NCBI RefSeq assembly: GCF_018881655.1
Contig: NZ_JACVPX010000001.1
Coordinates: 186,001-250,000 of the forward strand
Source of the DNA: Polynucleobacter sp. Tro8-14-1
GTDB taxonomy: Bacteria; Pseudomonadota; Gammaproteobacteria; Burkholderiales; Burkholderiaceae
Direction of reading: 5' to 3'
DNA length: 64,000 nucleotides
A model generated the notes under the pieces. That model did not search any database, had not been told where the DNA came from, and saw nothing but the letters and a program-made list of their open reading frames with translations. Position 1 is the first letter of the stretch, and every line of letters starts with the position of its first letter. The translations under genes were made by a program, and so were the position numbers. Shown in pieces: positions 51,494 to 60,847 of the stretch.

Positions 51494-52588
51494 TTGAATC
51501 CGAATCCGCATCTACGTGCTTCCAAAACCGCAGTATTGCTTTTGAACTTGGGGACACCATCCGCTCCAACATCTAAAGCGGTACGTGCCTATTTAAAAGA
51601 ATTTCTTTCGGATCCACGCGTAGTAGAAATTCCGCGCATTATTTGGTGGTGCATTTTGAATGGCATTATTTTGCCAATTCGTAGTGGTGCTTCTGCGAAA
51701 AAATATGCCTCTATTTGGTTGCCAAAGTTAGGTTCTCCCTTAATGCACTACTCACGCTTGCAGGCGAAAGAATTGGGCGAGAAATTTGCCAATGAGGGTC
51801 ATGCAGTTTTAGTGGATTTGGCAATGCGCTATGGCCAGCCCTCTACACAGGTCGTCCTAGAGGGCCTGAAGGCACAAGGTATGGAACGTTTATTGTTATT
51901 GCCTTTATACCCTCAATACTCCGCCACAACCACGGCGTCTAGCTTTGATGAAGTCTTTCGTGTTTTAGGTACTTGGCGCGATCAACCTGAGCTGCGTTCA
52001 GTAAAGCACTATCACGACAACCCTGCTTATATTGCCGCATTGCGTGATCAAGTGTTATCGAGCTGGGATAAAGATGGCCGTCCAGATTTTGCAAAAGGCG
52101 ATCGTTTTGTAATGTCTTTCCATGGTTTGCCAAAGCGTAGTTTAATGAAGGGTGACCCCTATCATTGCGAGTGTCTGAAAACAGGTCGCTTGCTGGGCGA
52201 GTCTCTGGGTTTAGAGCCTGGACAATATATTGTGACCTTCCAGTCCCGCTTTGGTAAGGCGGAATGGTTAAAGCCCTATACAGCTCCAACAATTGAAAAG
52301 TTAGCCAAAGAAGGTTGCCAGCGCATCGATATTTTTTGCCCTGGATTTCCGGCCGATTGCTTGGAGACCTTAGAAGAGATCGCCATGGAAGCCCGCGAAA
52401 TCTTCCTAGAGCATGGCGGTAAAGACTATCGCTATATTCCCTGTCTAAACAGCAGCCCCAAGTGGATAGAGGCTCTGAGCGATATTGCTCATCATCATCT
52501 GCAAGGCTGGTCTTTAGGCGTGGAGTCTGACGCTGAATTAGCGAAGCGTAATGAAAGGGCTGAGCTGGCTGAAAGAATGAAGTCTTGA
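51494..52588 (+). CDS. hemH: Ferrochelatase
   Basis: Inserts ferrous iron into protoporphyrin IX, the final step of heme synthesis. It is 364 residues from a TTG start; no ATG or GTG lies in frame between the upstream stop and the conserved LLLNLGTPSAPTSKAVRAYL. The signature is MSFHGLPKRSLMKGDPYHCEC with the metal-binding His, and VTFQSRFGKAEWLKPYT follows. The acidic residue is in CPGFPADCLETLEEIAMEA. It lies in the heat-shock cluster between hrcA and grpE. Its stop codon is embedded in the -35 element of the grpE promoter. Confidence 0.96.
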   Translation: MNPNPHLRASKTAVLLLNLGTPSAPTSKAVRAYLKEFLSDPRVVEIPRIIWWCILNGIILPIRSGASAKKYASIWLPKLGSPLMHYSRLQAKELGEKFANEGHAVLVDLAMRYGQPSTQVVLEGLKAQGMERLLLLPLYPQYSATTTASSFDEVFRVLGTWRDQPELRSVKHYHDNPAYIAALRDQVLSSWDKDGRPDFAKGDRFVMSFHGLPKRSLMKGDPYHCECLKTGRLLGESLGLEPGQYIVTFQSRFGKAEWLKPYTAPTIEKLAKEGCQRIDIFCPGFPADCLETLEEIAMEAREIFLEHGGKDYRYIPCLNSSPKWIEALSDIAHHHLQGWSLGVESDAELAKRNERAELAERMKS

Positions 52589-52611
52589 AATTGCAACAAT
52601 CAGCCCCATAT
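52584..52611 (+). promoter_or_regulatory. Sigma-32 (heat-shock) promoter of grpE
   Basis: CTTGAAA (52584-52590), 13-bp spacer, CCCCATAT (52604-52611): a near-perfect match to the sigma-32 consensus CTTGAAA-N13-CCCCATNT. The TGA stop of hemH is inside the -35 box. Transcription would start about 35 bp before grpE. Confidence 0.93.
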
Positions 52612-52654
52612 TGCAAAGTAATAGCCATCTTTATAGAAAAGTAAAATAGCGCCC

Positions 52655-53203
52655 ATGACACAAGAAAACCAAAACCCATCCCCAGAGCAAGAGAATTCTT
52701 CTGCAGAACCACTCAATGAGGCTGCAGCAGAAACTCCGCCTGTAAAAACGCCTGAACAGGAAATTGCAGAACTCAATCAAAAGATTGGTGAGCTGCAAGA
52801 TAACTTCTTGCGCGCTAAGGCGGAAGGAGAAAATATTCGTCGCCGTGCCGTGGAAGATATTGCGAAGGCGCATAAATTTGCGATTGAAAGTTTTGCAGAG
52901 CATTTGGTACCCGTGACGGACAGTCTTTACGCTGCATTGAGTACCGATGCTGGTGATGCCAAAGCTTTTAAAGAAGGCTTGGAAATCACCCTTAAGCAGC
53001 TACTGTCTGCCTTTGAAAAAGGCCGTATGACAGAAATTAACCCTGCGGTTGGGGATAAGTTTGACCCGCACCACCATCAGGCTATTGCTTCCGTGCCTTC
53101 CGAGCAAGAGTCCAACACAGTGGTTTCTGTATTGCAGCGGGGTTATACCGTGGCTGATAGGGTTTTAAGACCTGCTTTGGTGACGGTCAGCGCTCCAAAA
53201 TAA
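52655..53203 (+). CDS. grpE: Nucleotide exchange factor GrpE
   Basis: Co-chaperone that releases ADP from DnaK. The 182 residues have a disordered acidic N-terminus ([20 protein letters not shown]), a long coiled-coil ([33 protein letters not shown]), and the beta-domain block [40 protein letters not shown], ending [26 protein letters not shown]. It has its own heat-shock promoter and terminator, so it is a single-gene unit ahead of dnaK. Confidence 0.98.
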   Translation: MTQENQNPSPEQENSSAEPLNEAAAETPPVKTPEQEIAELNQKIGELQDNFLRAKAEGENIRRRAVEDIAKAHKFAIESFAEHLVPVTDSLYAALSTDAGDAKAFKEGLEITLKQLLSAFEKGRMTEINPAVGDKFDPHHHQAIASVPSEQESNTVVSVLQRGYTVADRVLRPALVTVSAPK

Positions 53204-53246
53204 GCTAAAAAGGGGCTAAAACCCTAAAAAGTCATAAAAAAGGTAG

Positions 53247-53271
53247 AAAAAGGCAGATTTCTGCCTTTTTT
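53247..53271 (+). terminator. Rho-independent terminator of grpE
   Basis: AAAAAGGCAGA / TCTGCCTTTTT inverted repeat around a short TT centre (practical stem GGCAG-ATTT-CTGCC) followed by a T run. It lies about 45 bp after the grpE stop and 13 bp before the dnaK promoter. Confidence 0.9.
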
Positions 53272-53283
53272 GCTCTTTGTCCC

Positions 53284-53311
53284 CTTGAAATCCCTTTTTT
53301 AGACCCCACTT
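53284..53311 (+). promoter_or_regulatory. Sigma-32 (heat-shock) promoter of dnaK
   Basis: CCC-CTTGAAA (-35 core 53284-53290), 13-bp spacer, CCCCACTT (-10, 53304-53311): the same spacing and -35 as the grpE and groES promoters. No CIRCE sequence is present between it and dnaK. Confidence 0.93.
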
Positions 53312-53367
53312 ACTGGGTATCGAAATATTTATCAGTACAACAAACAATTTAATTTTTTGGAGCAATT

Positions 53368-55305
53368 ATGGGAAAGATTATCGGAATCGACTTAGGAACC
53401 ACGAATTCATGCGTTTCAGTCGTTGAAAACAATGCACCTAAAGTTGTCGAGAGCGCTGAAGGCGGTCGCACAACTCCATCCATCATCGCTTACGTTGAAG
53501 ATGGCGAAGTCTTGGTTGGTGCGCCTGCAAAGCGTCAGTCAGTAACCAATCCTAAAAATACTATCTACGCAGTGAAGCGCTTGATGGGCCGTAAATTTAC
53601 AGATCCTGAAGTGCAAAAAGACATCAGCTTGATGCCTTATTCAATTATTGCTGCTGATAACGGCGATGCTTGGGTTCAAGCACGCGATAAGAAAATGGCG
53701 CCACAACAAGTGTCCGCTGAAATCTTGCGCAAGATGAAGAAAACTGCCGAAGATTACCTTGGCGAAGAGGTGACAGAGGCCGTGATTACTGTTCCTGCTT
53801 ACTTTAACGATAGCCAGCGCCAAGCAACTAAGGATGCTGGCCGTATCGCTGGTTTAGATGTGAAGCGCATCATCAATGAGCCTACCGCTGCTGCATTAGC
53901 GTTTGGCTTGGATAAACAAGACAAAGTGGATCGCAAGATTGCTGTGTATGACTTGGGTGGCGGTACATTCGACGTATCCATCATTGAGATTGCTAACGTT
54001 GACGGTGAGAAGCAGTTTGAAGTTCTCTCTACCAACGGCGATACATTCTTAGGTGGTGAAGACTTTGACCAACGCATCATTGATTGGATCATTGCTGAGT
54101 TCAAAAAAGAGCAAGGCGTTGACTTGAGCAAAGACGTATTGGCGTTGCAGCGTTTGAAAGATGCTGCTGAAAAAGCCAAGATCGAATTGTCATCTGCACA
54201 ACAAACTGAAATTAATTTGCCATATGTAACGGCTGACGCTAGCGGTCCTAAGCATTTGAACTTGAAGTTGACCCGCGCTAAGTTGGAGTCTTTGGTTGAA
54301 GAGTTGATTAGCCGTACAGCTGGCCCTTGTTTAACTGCGATTAAAGATGCTGGCGTAAACGTAGCGGACATCGACGACGTCATCTTGGTTGGCGGTCAAA
54401 CCCGTATGCCTGCGGTTCAAGACAAAGTAAAAGAAATCTTTGGTAAAGAACCACGCAAAGACGTGAACCCAGATGAAGCCGTTGCTGTTGGCGCTGCAAT
54501 TCAGGGTTCTGTATTGTCTGGCGATCGTAAGGACGTATTGCTCTTGGACGTTACCCCATTGTCATTGGGTATAGAAACTCTTGGTGGCGTCATGACCAAG
54601 ATGATTCCTAAGAACACCACGATCCCTACCAAGCATTCACAGGTTTACTCAACTGCGGAAGATAACCAGCCTGCTGTAACCATTAAGTGCTTCCAAGGTG
54701 AGCGCGAGATGGCTGCTGCAAACAAGTTGCTAGGGGAATTTAACCTTGAAGGTATTGCTCCTGCGCAACGCGGTATGCCACAGATTGAAGTAACTTTTGA
54801 CATCGATGCTAACGGTATTTTGCATGTAACAGCAAAAGACAAGACCACTGGTAAAGAGAACAAGATCACCATCAAGGCAAACTCTGGTTTGACTGAAGAA
54901 GAAATTCAACGCATGGTGAAGGATGCTGAAGCCAATGCTGCTGAAGATAAGAAAGCGCTTGAGTTGGTAACTGCTCGCAATACTGCAGATGCCTTGGCTC
55001 ACTCAACCAAGAAGGCTTTGGAAGAGCATGGTGCTAGCTTAGAGGCTTCCGAAAAAGAAGCGATTGAAGCGGCCTTGAAAGACTTAGACGAAGCCATTAA
55101 AGGTAGCGACAAGGAAGCCATTGAAGCTAAAACAGAAGCTTTGGGTAAAGCAAGTCAGAAGCTGGGCGAAAAAGTCATGGCGGCTGAACAAGCTAAAGCT
55201 GGCGGTGCCGCACCTGGTGCAGCTCCTGGTGGTGCAGCCCCTGGCGCTGCCCCTGATGCGGATGTTGTTGACGCTGACTTTAAAGAGGTTGATGACAAGA
55301 AGTAA
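53368..55305 (+). CDS. dnaK: Molecular chaperone DnaK (Hsp70)
   Basis: ATP-driven chaperone that binds exposed hydrophobic peptides, with DnaJ and GrpE as partners. It has 645 residues. The ATPase domain has [13 protein letters not shown] (~5-17), [37 protein letters not shown] and [14 protein letters not shown]. The substrate domain follows the linker [19 protein letters not shown], and the helical lid ends in a low-complexity [17 protein letters not shown] stretch before the conserved [16 protein letters not shown] tail. The Shine-Dalgarno GGAG precedes the ATG. dnaJ follows after 100 bp containing a strong hairpin. Confidence 0.99.
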   Translation: MGKIIGIDLGTTNSCVSVVENNAPKVVESAEGGRTTPSIIAYVEDGEVLVGAPAKRQSVTNPKNTIYAVKRLMGRKFTDPEVQKDISLMPYSIIAADNGDAWVQARDKKMAPQQVSAEILRKMKKTAEDYLGEEVTEAVITVPAYFNDSQRQATKDAGRIAGLDVKRIINEPTAAALAFGLDKQDKVDRKIAVYDLGGGTFDVSIIEIANVDGEKQFEVLSTNGDTFLGGEDFDQRIIDWIIAEFKKEQGVDLSKDVLALQRLKDAAEKAKIELSSAQQTEINLPYVTADASGPKHLNLKLTRAKLESLVEELISRTAGPCLTAIKDAGVNVADIDDVILVGGQTRMPAVQDKVKEIFGKEPRKDVNPDEAVAVGAAIQGSVLSGDRKDVLLLDVTPLSLGIETLGGVMTKMIPKNTTIPTKHSQVYSTAEDNQPAVTIKCFQGEREMAAANKLLGEFNLEGIAPAQRGMPQIEVTFDIDANGILHVTAKDKTTGKENKITIKANSGLTEEEIQRMVKDAEANAAEDKKALELVTARNTADALAHSTKKALEEHGASLEASEKEAIEAALKDLDEAIKGSDKEAIEAKTEALGKASQKLGEKVMAAEQAKAGGAAPGAAPGGAAPGAAPDADVVDADFKEVDDKK

Positions 55306-55351
55306 TTCTGCAATTGGACATTCATTAACGTAGTTTTGATGTACTTAAATA

Positions 55352-55376
55352 ACAAGTCGGCCTCGTGCCGACTTGT
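55352..55376 (+). other. Intercistronic hairpin between dnaK and dnaJ
   Basis: Perfect 10-bp GC-rich stem ACAAGTCGGC / GCCGACTTGT with a 5-nt loop. It is not followed by a T run, so it should not terminate efficiently. It probably protects the dnaK mRNA 3' end or sets the lower level of dnaJ relative to dnaK. Confidence 0.75.
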
Positions 55377-55405
55377 GTCATTCAGGTTGTTGAGAGGAAT
55401 AGGCT

Positions 55406-56542
55406 GTGCCTAAAAGTAAACGCGATTTTTATGAAGTGCTTGGTGTAGCAAAAGGTGCCAGTGACGATGAGCTAAAAAAGGCTTATCGCAAGATGGCGAT
55501 GAAACATCACCCTGATCGCAATCCCGATAGCAAAACGGCTGAAGCCCAATTTAAAGAAGTTAAAGAAGCTTACGAAACCTTAACCGACCCCAATAAGCGC
55601 GCGGCTTACGACCAATATGGTCATGCTGGCGTCGACCCATCTATGGGTGGCGGATTTGGCGGTGGCGGTTTCGGGGGCGGTGGATTTTCTGATGCGTTTG
55701 GGGATATCTTTGGTGATATCTTCGGTCAAGGCGGCGGCCGTCACTCTGGCCCTCAAGTTTATAAAGGCGCAGATTTACGCTACAACATGGACATTACGCT
55801 TGAGCAAGCGGCTGAAGGCTATACAACCCAAATTCGTGTACCTAGCTGGAGTAATTGCAAGCCTTGTCATGGTACCGGCGCAGAGCCTGGATCTAAGGCT
55901 GAGACTTGCACAACCTGTAATGGTCATGGTCAAGTGCGTGTGCAGCAAGGCTTCTTCTCCATGCAGCAAACTTGCCCTAAGTGCCGTGGCACTGGCGAGT
56001 ACATTCCTAAGCCATGTAAAACTTGCCACGGCAGTGGAAAACACAAAGAACAAAAAACACTTGAGATCAAAATACCGGCAGGCATTGATGATGGAATGCG
56101 TGTCCGCTCAGTGGGTAACGGTGAACCAGGTGTCAATGGTGGACCATCCGGCGATCTTTATGTAGAGGTGCGTGTTAAGCCGCATAAAGTCTTTGAGCGT
56201 GATGGTAGTGATTTGCATGTACAAATGCCAATCTCTTTTGCGACAGCTACTATCGGTGGTGAAATCGAAGTGCCAACACTCTCTGGTCGCGTGGAGTTTC
56301 CAATCCCTGAGGGAACTCAGACGGGTAAGACTTTCCGCTTGCGAAATAAAGGCATCAAAGGATTGCGCTCAACCATGGTGGGCGATCTCTTTGTCCACGT
56401 TCTGGTAGAAACTCCGATTAAGCTTACTGAAGAGCAAAAGAAATTACTACAGCAGTTTGACGACAGTCTGAAATCTGCTGGCGACAAACACAGCCCTCAA
56501 CAAAAGGGTTGGTTTGATGGTGTAAAGAGTTTCTTTAGCTAG
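55406..56542 (+). CDS. dnaJ: Chaperone DnaJ (Hsp40)
   Basis: Co-chaperone that delivers substrates to DnaK and stimulates its ATPase. The 378 residues start at GTG behind the good ribosome binding site GAGAGGA (8 bp). The J-domain (1-~75) has the HPD motif in [12 protein letters not shown] Gly/Phe region follows ([19 protein letters not shown]), then four zinc-binding CxxCxGxG repeats ([32 protein letters not shown]), then two beta-sandwich domains ([23 protein letters not shown]). No separate promoter was noticed, so it is probably cotranscribed with dnaK. Confidence 0.99.
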   Translation: MPKSKRDFYEVLGVAKGASDDELKKAYRKMAMKHHPDRNPDSKTAEAQFKEVKEAYETLTDPNKRAAYDQYGHAGVDPSMGGGFGGGGFGGGGFSDAFGDIFGDIFGQGGGRHSGPQVYKGADLRYNMDITLEQAAEGYTTQIRVPSWSNCKPCHGTGAEPGSKAETCTTCNGHGQVRVQQGFFSMQQTCPKCRGTGEYIPKPCKTCHGSGKHKEQKTLEIKIPAGIDDGMRVRSVGNGEPGVNGGPSGDLYVEVRVKPHKVFERDGSDLHVQMPISFATATIGGEIEVPTLSGRVEFPIPEGTQTGKTFRLRNKGIKGLRSTMVGDLFVHVLVETPIKLTEEQKKLLQQFDDSLKSAGDKHSPQQKGWFDGVKSFFS

Positions 56543-56545
56543 TAA

Positions 56546-56572
56546 CTAATTGGCAGCCAAGCTGCCAATTAG
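56546..56572. terminator. Shared hairpin between convergent dnaJ and panB
   Basis: Perfect 11-bp stem CTAATTGGCAG / CTGCCAATTAG with a 5-nt loop. It starts 3 bp after the dnaJ stop and its right arm contains the panB stop codon. T runs are absent, so it is a likely but not classical bidirectional terminator. Confidence 0.65.
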
Positions 56573-57387
56573 CCAGCAAAGCCATGCTCGGGTCCGGGGA
56601 ATTTCCCGGACTTCACTTCGCGCACATAAGTCTTGATGGCGGCTTCAACGGAGTGATGGCCATCCATAAAGTTTTTGACAAACTTCGGCGGCTTACCGGG
56701 GCTGATGCCCAACATATCCTGCAGAACCAATACTTGACCAGAGCAATCTGGACCAGCACCAATTCCGATAGTGGGAATATGAAGTTCGGCAGTAATCTTT
56801 TCGCCCAATGAAGAGGGAATTGCTTCCAACACTACCATTTGGGCTCCAGCTTCTTGGCAGGCAAGTGCTTGCTCAAGCATGACGCTTGCAGCATCTTTAG
56901 ATTTGCCCTGCACTTTGTAGCCGCCCAAGACATGAACTGATTGAGGTAGTAATCCTAAGTGAGCGCAAACAGGAACACTGCGCTTAACTAAATGACTAAT
57001 GACATCAATCTGCCAGTCGCCACCGCCTTCAAGCTTAACCATATCTGCACCAGCACGCATTAATTGAGCAGAGGATTCGAGAGCCTGCACTGGATCTCCG
57101 TAGCTTGCAAATGGGAGGTCAGCGATGAGAAATGCATGGGTATTAGCACGAGCTACACATTCGGTGTGATACGCCATTTGTTCAATGGTCACTGGCGTAG
57201 TGCTGGAGTGTCCTTGAATCACATTCCCAAGAGAGTCGCCAATCAAGATCGTTTCAACAGCGCAGCGATTGAGAAGCGCTGACATAGTTGAGTCGTATGC
57301 CGTGAGCATGGCAATTTTTTCACCCTCAGCATGCATTGCGAGGAGCTTAGTAATTGTGATTGGCTTGTCGCCTTGTAAGTAACCCAT
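56569..57387 (-). CDS. panB: 3-methyl-2-oxobutanoate hydroxymethyltransferase
   Basis: Makes ketopantoate from alpha-ketoisovalerate and methylene-tetrahydrofolate, the first committed step to pantothenate and coenzyme A. It is 272 residues. Motifs are [39 protein letters not shown] (~26-64, metal ligands Asp), [56 protein letters not shown] and [21 protein letters not shown]. It follows folK by 17 bp; panC is not in the window. The link with folK makes sense because PanB consumes a folate cofactor. Confidence 0.97.
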   Translation of the reverse strand: MGYLQGDKPITITKLLAMHAEGEKIAMLTAYDSTMSALLNRCAVETILIGDSLGNVIQGHSSTTPVTIEQMAYHTECVARANTHAFLIADLPFASYGDPVQALESSAQLMRAGADMVKLEGGGDWQIDVISHLVKRSVPVCAHLGLLPQSVHVLGGYKVQGKSKDAASVMLEQALACQEAGAQMVVLEAIPSSLGEKITAELHIPTIGIGAGPDCSGQVLVLQDMLGISPGKPPKFVKNFMDGHHSVEAAIKTYVREVKSGKFPGPEHGFAG

Positions 57388-57404
57388 GGCGAGAGTTTAA
57401 TGAA

Positions 57405-57932
57405 TTAATGCGCCGTTTGGCTATAAACGTCTTTTTCCCCGCAATTACAGTTCCTGCAGGGGAGTTTTTCAATTCTTTGGTGTGCCACGTTGGGTAGGTA
57501 GGCCTTGAGTTCGCCCCAGTTAGGCAAAAAGATATCGGGAGCGATTTCCAGCAGGGGTAGGAGTACAAATGAGCGCTCGATAATTCTAGGATGCGGCAAC
57601 ATCAATTCTGTTTCGCTTTGAGTAACCCCTTCAAACGAAAGGATGTCTAGGTCAAGAGTCCGGGGGGCATTTGCATATGGGCGCTCACGACCAAATTCTT
57701 GTTCAATGGTTTGGCAAACATGTAAAAGGCCGTAGGGGCTTAACTCGGTTTCGACTTCAATGACGGCATTAATGTAGTCGCCGCCTGTAGCTTCAACAGG
57801 CGCGCTTTGATAAAAACAGCTTTTTGCCAAGATTTGAAGTTCGGACCGCAATGCCAAGCAAACAATGGCATCAGTAATAAGCTGACGCGTGTCGCCGATG
57901 TTGCCGCCAAATCCGATATATGCCCGTGCCAT
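57405..57932 (-). CDS. folK: 6-hydroxymethyl-7,8-dihydropterin pyrophosphokinase
   Basis: Activates the pterin for joining to p-aminobenzoate in folate synthesis. It has 175 residues. The N-terminal AYIGFGGNIGDTRQLI, SCFYQSAPVEATGGDYINAVIEVET, and the HPPK signature RPYANAPRTLDLDILSFEG with MLPHPRIIERSFVLLPLLEIAP are all present. It has a slightly long, Cys-containing C-terminal tail (LPCRNCNCGEK). It lies between pcnB (52 bp upstream) and panB (17 bp downstream). Confidence 0.96.
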   Translation of the reverse strand: MARAYIGFGGNIGDTRQLITDAIVCLALRSELQILAKSCFYQSAPVEATGGDYINAVIEVETELSPYGLLHVCQTIEQEFGRERPYANAPRTLDLDILSFEGVTQSETELMLPHPRIIERSFVLLPLLEIAPDIFLPNWGELKAYLPNVAHQRIEKLPCRNCNCGEKDVYSQTAH

Positions 57933-57984
57933 AGGTTTCCAAACTAGAGATGAAACTACTTTACTGAAATTTCTCTAAGTCTGC

Positions 57985-59385
57985 TTAGCTTGCTGCACTC
58001 TCTGGGGGCACTGCCGCTTTTGGCTTTCTTCGACGCCGTCTTTTGGCAGGACTTGGACTGCTACCAGATTCATTTTTGACGCCAGCCATCAGCTTATCTT
58101 GCCCTGTGACGTCGGTTGCAATGAAGTCTGTCCACCACTGCCCGATTGCTGGGTTTAATTCCTCGGTGGCGCAGCGGAGCAACATAAAGTCATAACCCGC
58201 TCTAAAACGTGGGGATTCGATGAGGCGATAAGGGTATCGCCCCACGCGTCTCTCAAAGCGGGGTTGCATAGACCAAATTTCGCGCATATCGCTTTCGAAG
58301 CGTCGTTGAATCGTCATGCCGCTACTTTGAGTGGCAATCGTGTCGTCCATCGCATCATGCAAGGCAGGAATATTAGCCATTCCTTTAGCGGAGTTGGCCT
58401 TCCAATTCTTTAGTAGATCAGGCCAGAGTAGGGTGGCAAATAAAAATCCAGCAGAAACGCTTTTACCGGATTGAATGCGTTCGTCAGTATTGGCCAAAGC
58501 CAGCTTTACAAAATCATTGGCCCCCTTGGAGTCTGCGCCTGTATCCAGAATGTGGTCTAAGAGCGGGAGAAGACCATGATGCAATCCAGCATCTTTGAGC
58601 CCTTGGATTGCTGCCCAAGAGTAGCCGGACATCAAGAGCTTCAAAATTTCATCAAAGAGCCTCGCAGAGGGGACGTCGTTTAATAATTTGCCTAGCTTTG
58701 CGATGGGCGCGCGTGTAGCACCATCTAATTCAAAGCCAGTCTTTGCTGCGAAGCGTACTGCCCTGAGCATGCGAACAGGATCTTCGCGATAGCGCTTTGC
58801 TGGATCGCCAATCATGCGCAAAGTTTTCTTTTGCATATCTGCCATGCCGCCGTGATAGTCCAAAACAGTTTCGGACGAAGGGTCGTAATACATTGCGTTG
58901 ATTGTGAAATCGCGTCTTGCAGCATCCTCACCTTGCGAGCCCCAGACGTTATCGCGCAGGATCCGGCCGCTCTCAGCTACGTGATCTCCAGCGTTATCTA
59001 ATAGGGCCCTGAAGGTGGATACCTCAATGATTTCAGGATGGCCTTTGCCAAAAAAAGTCACGTGCACAATTTGAAAGCGGCGACCAATTAGGCGCGCTTT
59101 GCGAAAGAGTCTTTGCACTTGATCTGGTGTTGCATTGGTTGCCACGTCAAAATCTTTTGGACTGATACCTAGAGCAAGATCTCTAACAGCGCCACCGACA
59201 ATAAATGCCTCAAATCCTGCCTGCTGCAATGTGTGCGTTACCTTGACTGCATTCTTAGAAAGCAAATGCGGATCAATTCGATGTGCTTTTTTAGGGATGC
59301 GCTTTGGGGCGCCAGTATTGTTGGCCTGCGTATGTTTGACCATCGGGTCACGCCGCAAAATACGTTTAATAAATTTAGTGATCAT
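57985..59385 (-). CDS. pcnB: Poly(A) polymerase I
   Basis: Adds short 3' poly(A) tails that speed decay of bacterial RNAs. It belongs to the class II nucleotidyltransferases and is related to CCA-adding enzymes. The 466 residues have the N-terminal catalytic core EAFIVGGAVRDLALGISPKDFDVATNATP (GG at 64-65, DFD at 78-80), VEVSTFR-like EVSTFRALLDN, RRDFTINAMYYDPSS and DPVRMLRAVRFAAKTGFELD. The tail is strongly basic (KRRRRRKPKAAVPP), as in PcnB and unlike CCA-adding enzymes. The ATG overlaps the stop of the upstream HAD gene by 4 bp. Confidence 0.95.
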   Translation of the reverse strand: MITKFIKRILRRDPMVKHTQANNTGAPKRIPKKAHRIDPHLLSKNAVKVTHTLQQAGFEAFIVGGAVRDLALGISPKDFDVATNATPDQVQRLFRKARLIGRRFQIVHVTFFGKGHPEIIEVSTFRALLDNAGDHVAESGRILRDNVWGSQGEDAARRDFTINAMYYDPSSETVLDYHGGMADMQKKTLRMIGDPAKRYREDPVRMLRAVRFAAKTGFELDGATRAPIAKLGKLLNDVPSARLFDEILKLLMSGYSWAAIQGLKDAGLHHGLLPLLDHILDTGADSKGANDFVKLALANTDERIQSGKSVSAGFLFATLLWPDLLKNWKANSAKGMANIPALHDAMDDTIATQSSGMTIQRRFESDMREIWSMQPRFERRVGRYPYRLIESPRFRAGYDFMLLRCATEELNPAIGQWWTDFIATDVTGQDKLMAGVKNESGSSPSPAKRRRRRKPKAAVPPESAAS

Positions 59386-60062
59386 GCAAACAATTCAAGA
59401 ATGGGCCAGTTGCGCTGCTTAGCTTCGTTGCGAAGACGATCATCTGGATTGGTGGCAACAGGATGACTTACTTTTTCGAGTAAAGGAAGATCGTTCATCG
59501 AGTCAGAATAAAAATAACTATAAGGTAAAGCATCTAGAGACAGTTTTTGCGATGCTAACCAGTCGTGTAGATTTTGAATCTTACCTTCGCGGAAATTGGG
59601 AATGCCTTTGACTTCCCCAGTGTAGTTACCTAATGGATGGTTGTCTGCGGTGGCTGGCTCTGTGGCAATCAGGTGCTCAATGCCAAAGCTTTCAACAATA
59701 GGGCGTGTCACAAAGCTGTTGGTGGCAGTAATCACGCAGCAAAGATCACCAGCATCTTGGTGACGTTTTACTAGATCGATTGCTTGTTGTCGGAGTTGGC
59801 CATTAATAACTTCTTTCATAAACGCGTCGTGCCACTCTTTGAGTTGCGCGCGTGAATGTTCTGAGAGTGGCTTAAGAGCAAAACGCAGAAACTCATGAAT
59901 ATCCAGATTGCCTTCTTTATAGTCTTGATAAAAGCGCTCGTTTTGTCGTGCATAGTATTCGCTGTCTACAACACCAATGCGAGCCAAAAATTGACCCCAT
60001 TCGTAATCGCTATCGCAAGGCAAAAGGGTGTGGTCTAAATCGAAAAGGGCTAGCTGAGTCAC
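59382..60062 (-). CDS. HAD-superfamily subfamily IB phosphatase
   Basis: Cytoplasmic phosphatase-like protein of 226 residues. HAD motif I is ALFDLDHTLLPCDSDYEWG (nucleophile Asp near residue 8), motif II is in CVITATNSFV, and motifs III/IV are near KGIPNFREGKIQNLHDWL and YFYSDSMNDLPLLEKVSHPVATNPDDRL. The pattern matches SerB-like HAD-IB proteins; the substrate is unknown. It lies 18 bp after hda and overlaps pcnB. Confidence 0.9.
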   Translation of the reverse strand: MTQLALFDLDHTLLPCDSDYEWGQFLARIGVVDSEYYARQNERFYQDYKEGNLDIHEFLRFALKPLSEHSRAQLKEWHDAFMKEVINGQLRQQAIDLVKRHQDAGDLCCVITATNSFVTRPIVESFGIEHLIATEPATADNHPLGNYTGEVKGIPNFREGKIQNLHDWLASQKLSLDALPYSYFYSDSMNDLPLLEKVSHPVATNPDDRLRNEAKQRNWPILELFA

Positions 60063-60080
60063 GAATTGATATTTAATAAA

Positions 60081-60836
60081 TTATTTGGGCTGCAAGAGCT
60101 CGCGAACAAGGGGTAAGGTTACAGCACGTTTTGTTTCAAGGGAGTAAGCGTCTAAAGCATCCATCAATGCCATCAAGCTGGGCATATCGCGATAAAAGCG
60201 ACTTAACAGCCAGGGCAACACATCGGGGGATAAAACAAGCCCTCGCTCTTTGGCCGCTTCCTCTAGTGCTTGTATTTTCTCATCATCATCCAAAAGCTGC
60301 GTTTGAAAGATTAAGCCCCAGCCCAGACGGGTTCGCAGGTCTTCTCGAAGCTTGAGATTGGCTGGAGCAGCGTTTCCGGCCATAAAAATATGAATCGCTT
60401 TGCTTCCTTGAACGCCATTCAGGATCCGAAATAAGGAGCCAACAAGACGATCATCTAGCTGGTCAACATCATCAACGGTGATGACTGAAGGGGTATCACT
60501 TTCAGTCATTGCATTCATCTTTTCTTCTAAGCGAACCCAAGCAGTAGGTTCGAGTGGAGAGAGGGCAATGTGTAACAGGCCAGCATGCTTCGCCGCATTT
60601 TCAATGGCATTTAGTAGATGAGTACGACCTGAACCCTCTGGCCCCCACCAATAAATCCAGCGCTGATTGAGCGGGTTATCAGAGCTTTGAGGGCTGACCT
60701 TGCCCCAAGATTTTTCAATATTTTGCAGAGCAGAAATTAAGGCAAGATCTTTCCCGGGAAGATAGTTTTCTAAACTAGCTATGGGTGAGTGACTAATGTC
60801 TAGCGCAAATTGTTTTGGAAGCGAGGGTGTATTCAT
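60081..60836 (-). CDS. hda: DnaA regulatory inactivator Hda
   Basis: With the sliding clamp it triggers ATP hydrolysis by DnaA after initiation, preventing over-replication. About 251 residues from MNTPSLPKQF (the ORF track adds 17 residues). The clamp-binding motif QFALDI sits at residues 9-14, matching the position of QLSLPL in E. coli Hda. AAA+ motifs are Walker A WWGPEGSGRTHLL (the usual Lys is Arg, as in E. coli Hda), Walker B VITVDDVDQLDD, sensor 1 FMAGNAAPANLKLREDLRTRLGWG, and a DnaA-like lid. It lies 11 bp after the AI-2E permease gene; the neighbourhood of purM, permease and hda recalls that of E. coli. Confidence 0.95.
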   Translation of the reverse strand: MNTPSLPKQFALDISHSPIASLENYLPGKDLALISALQNIEKSWGKVSPQSSDNPLNQRWIYWWGPEGSGRTHLLNAIENAAKHAGLLHIALSPLEPTAWVRLEEKMNAMTESDTPSVITVDDVDQLDDRLVGSLFRILNGVQGSKAIHIFMAGNAAPANLKLREDLRTRLGWGLIFQTQLLDDDEKIQALEEAAKERGLVLSPDVLPWLLSRFYRDMPSLMALMDALDAYSLETKRAVTLPLVRELLQPK

Positions 60837-60847
60837 TGCTACCAAAC

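Noticed and set aside
51939-52712. 257-residue minus-strand ORF across hemH and the grpE start
   Set aside because: It lies opposite the conserved ferrochelatase and its promoter-grpE junction, and its translation has no recognisable family. It is a shadow of hemH codon use.
53799-54383. 194-residue minus-strand ORF inside dnaK
   Set aside because: Fully antisense to the most conserved part of DnaK. Its Ser/Ala-rich composition is that expected from reversed dnaK codons.
55198-55258. GC-rich repeats near the end of dnaK
   Set aside because: They code the Ala/Gly/Pro linker before the conserved DnaK tail, which is commonly low-complexity in betaproteobacteria.
55617-56165. 182-residue ORF in another frame of dnaJ
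   Set aside because: It overlaps the glycine-rich and zinc-finger region of DnaJ, where repetitive codons keep other frames open. No independent evidence.
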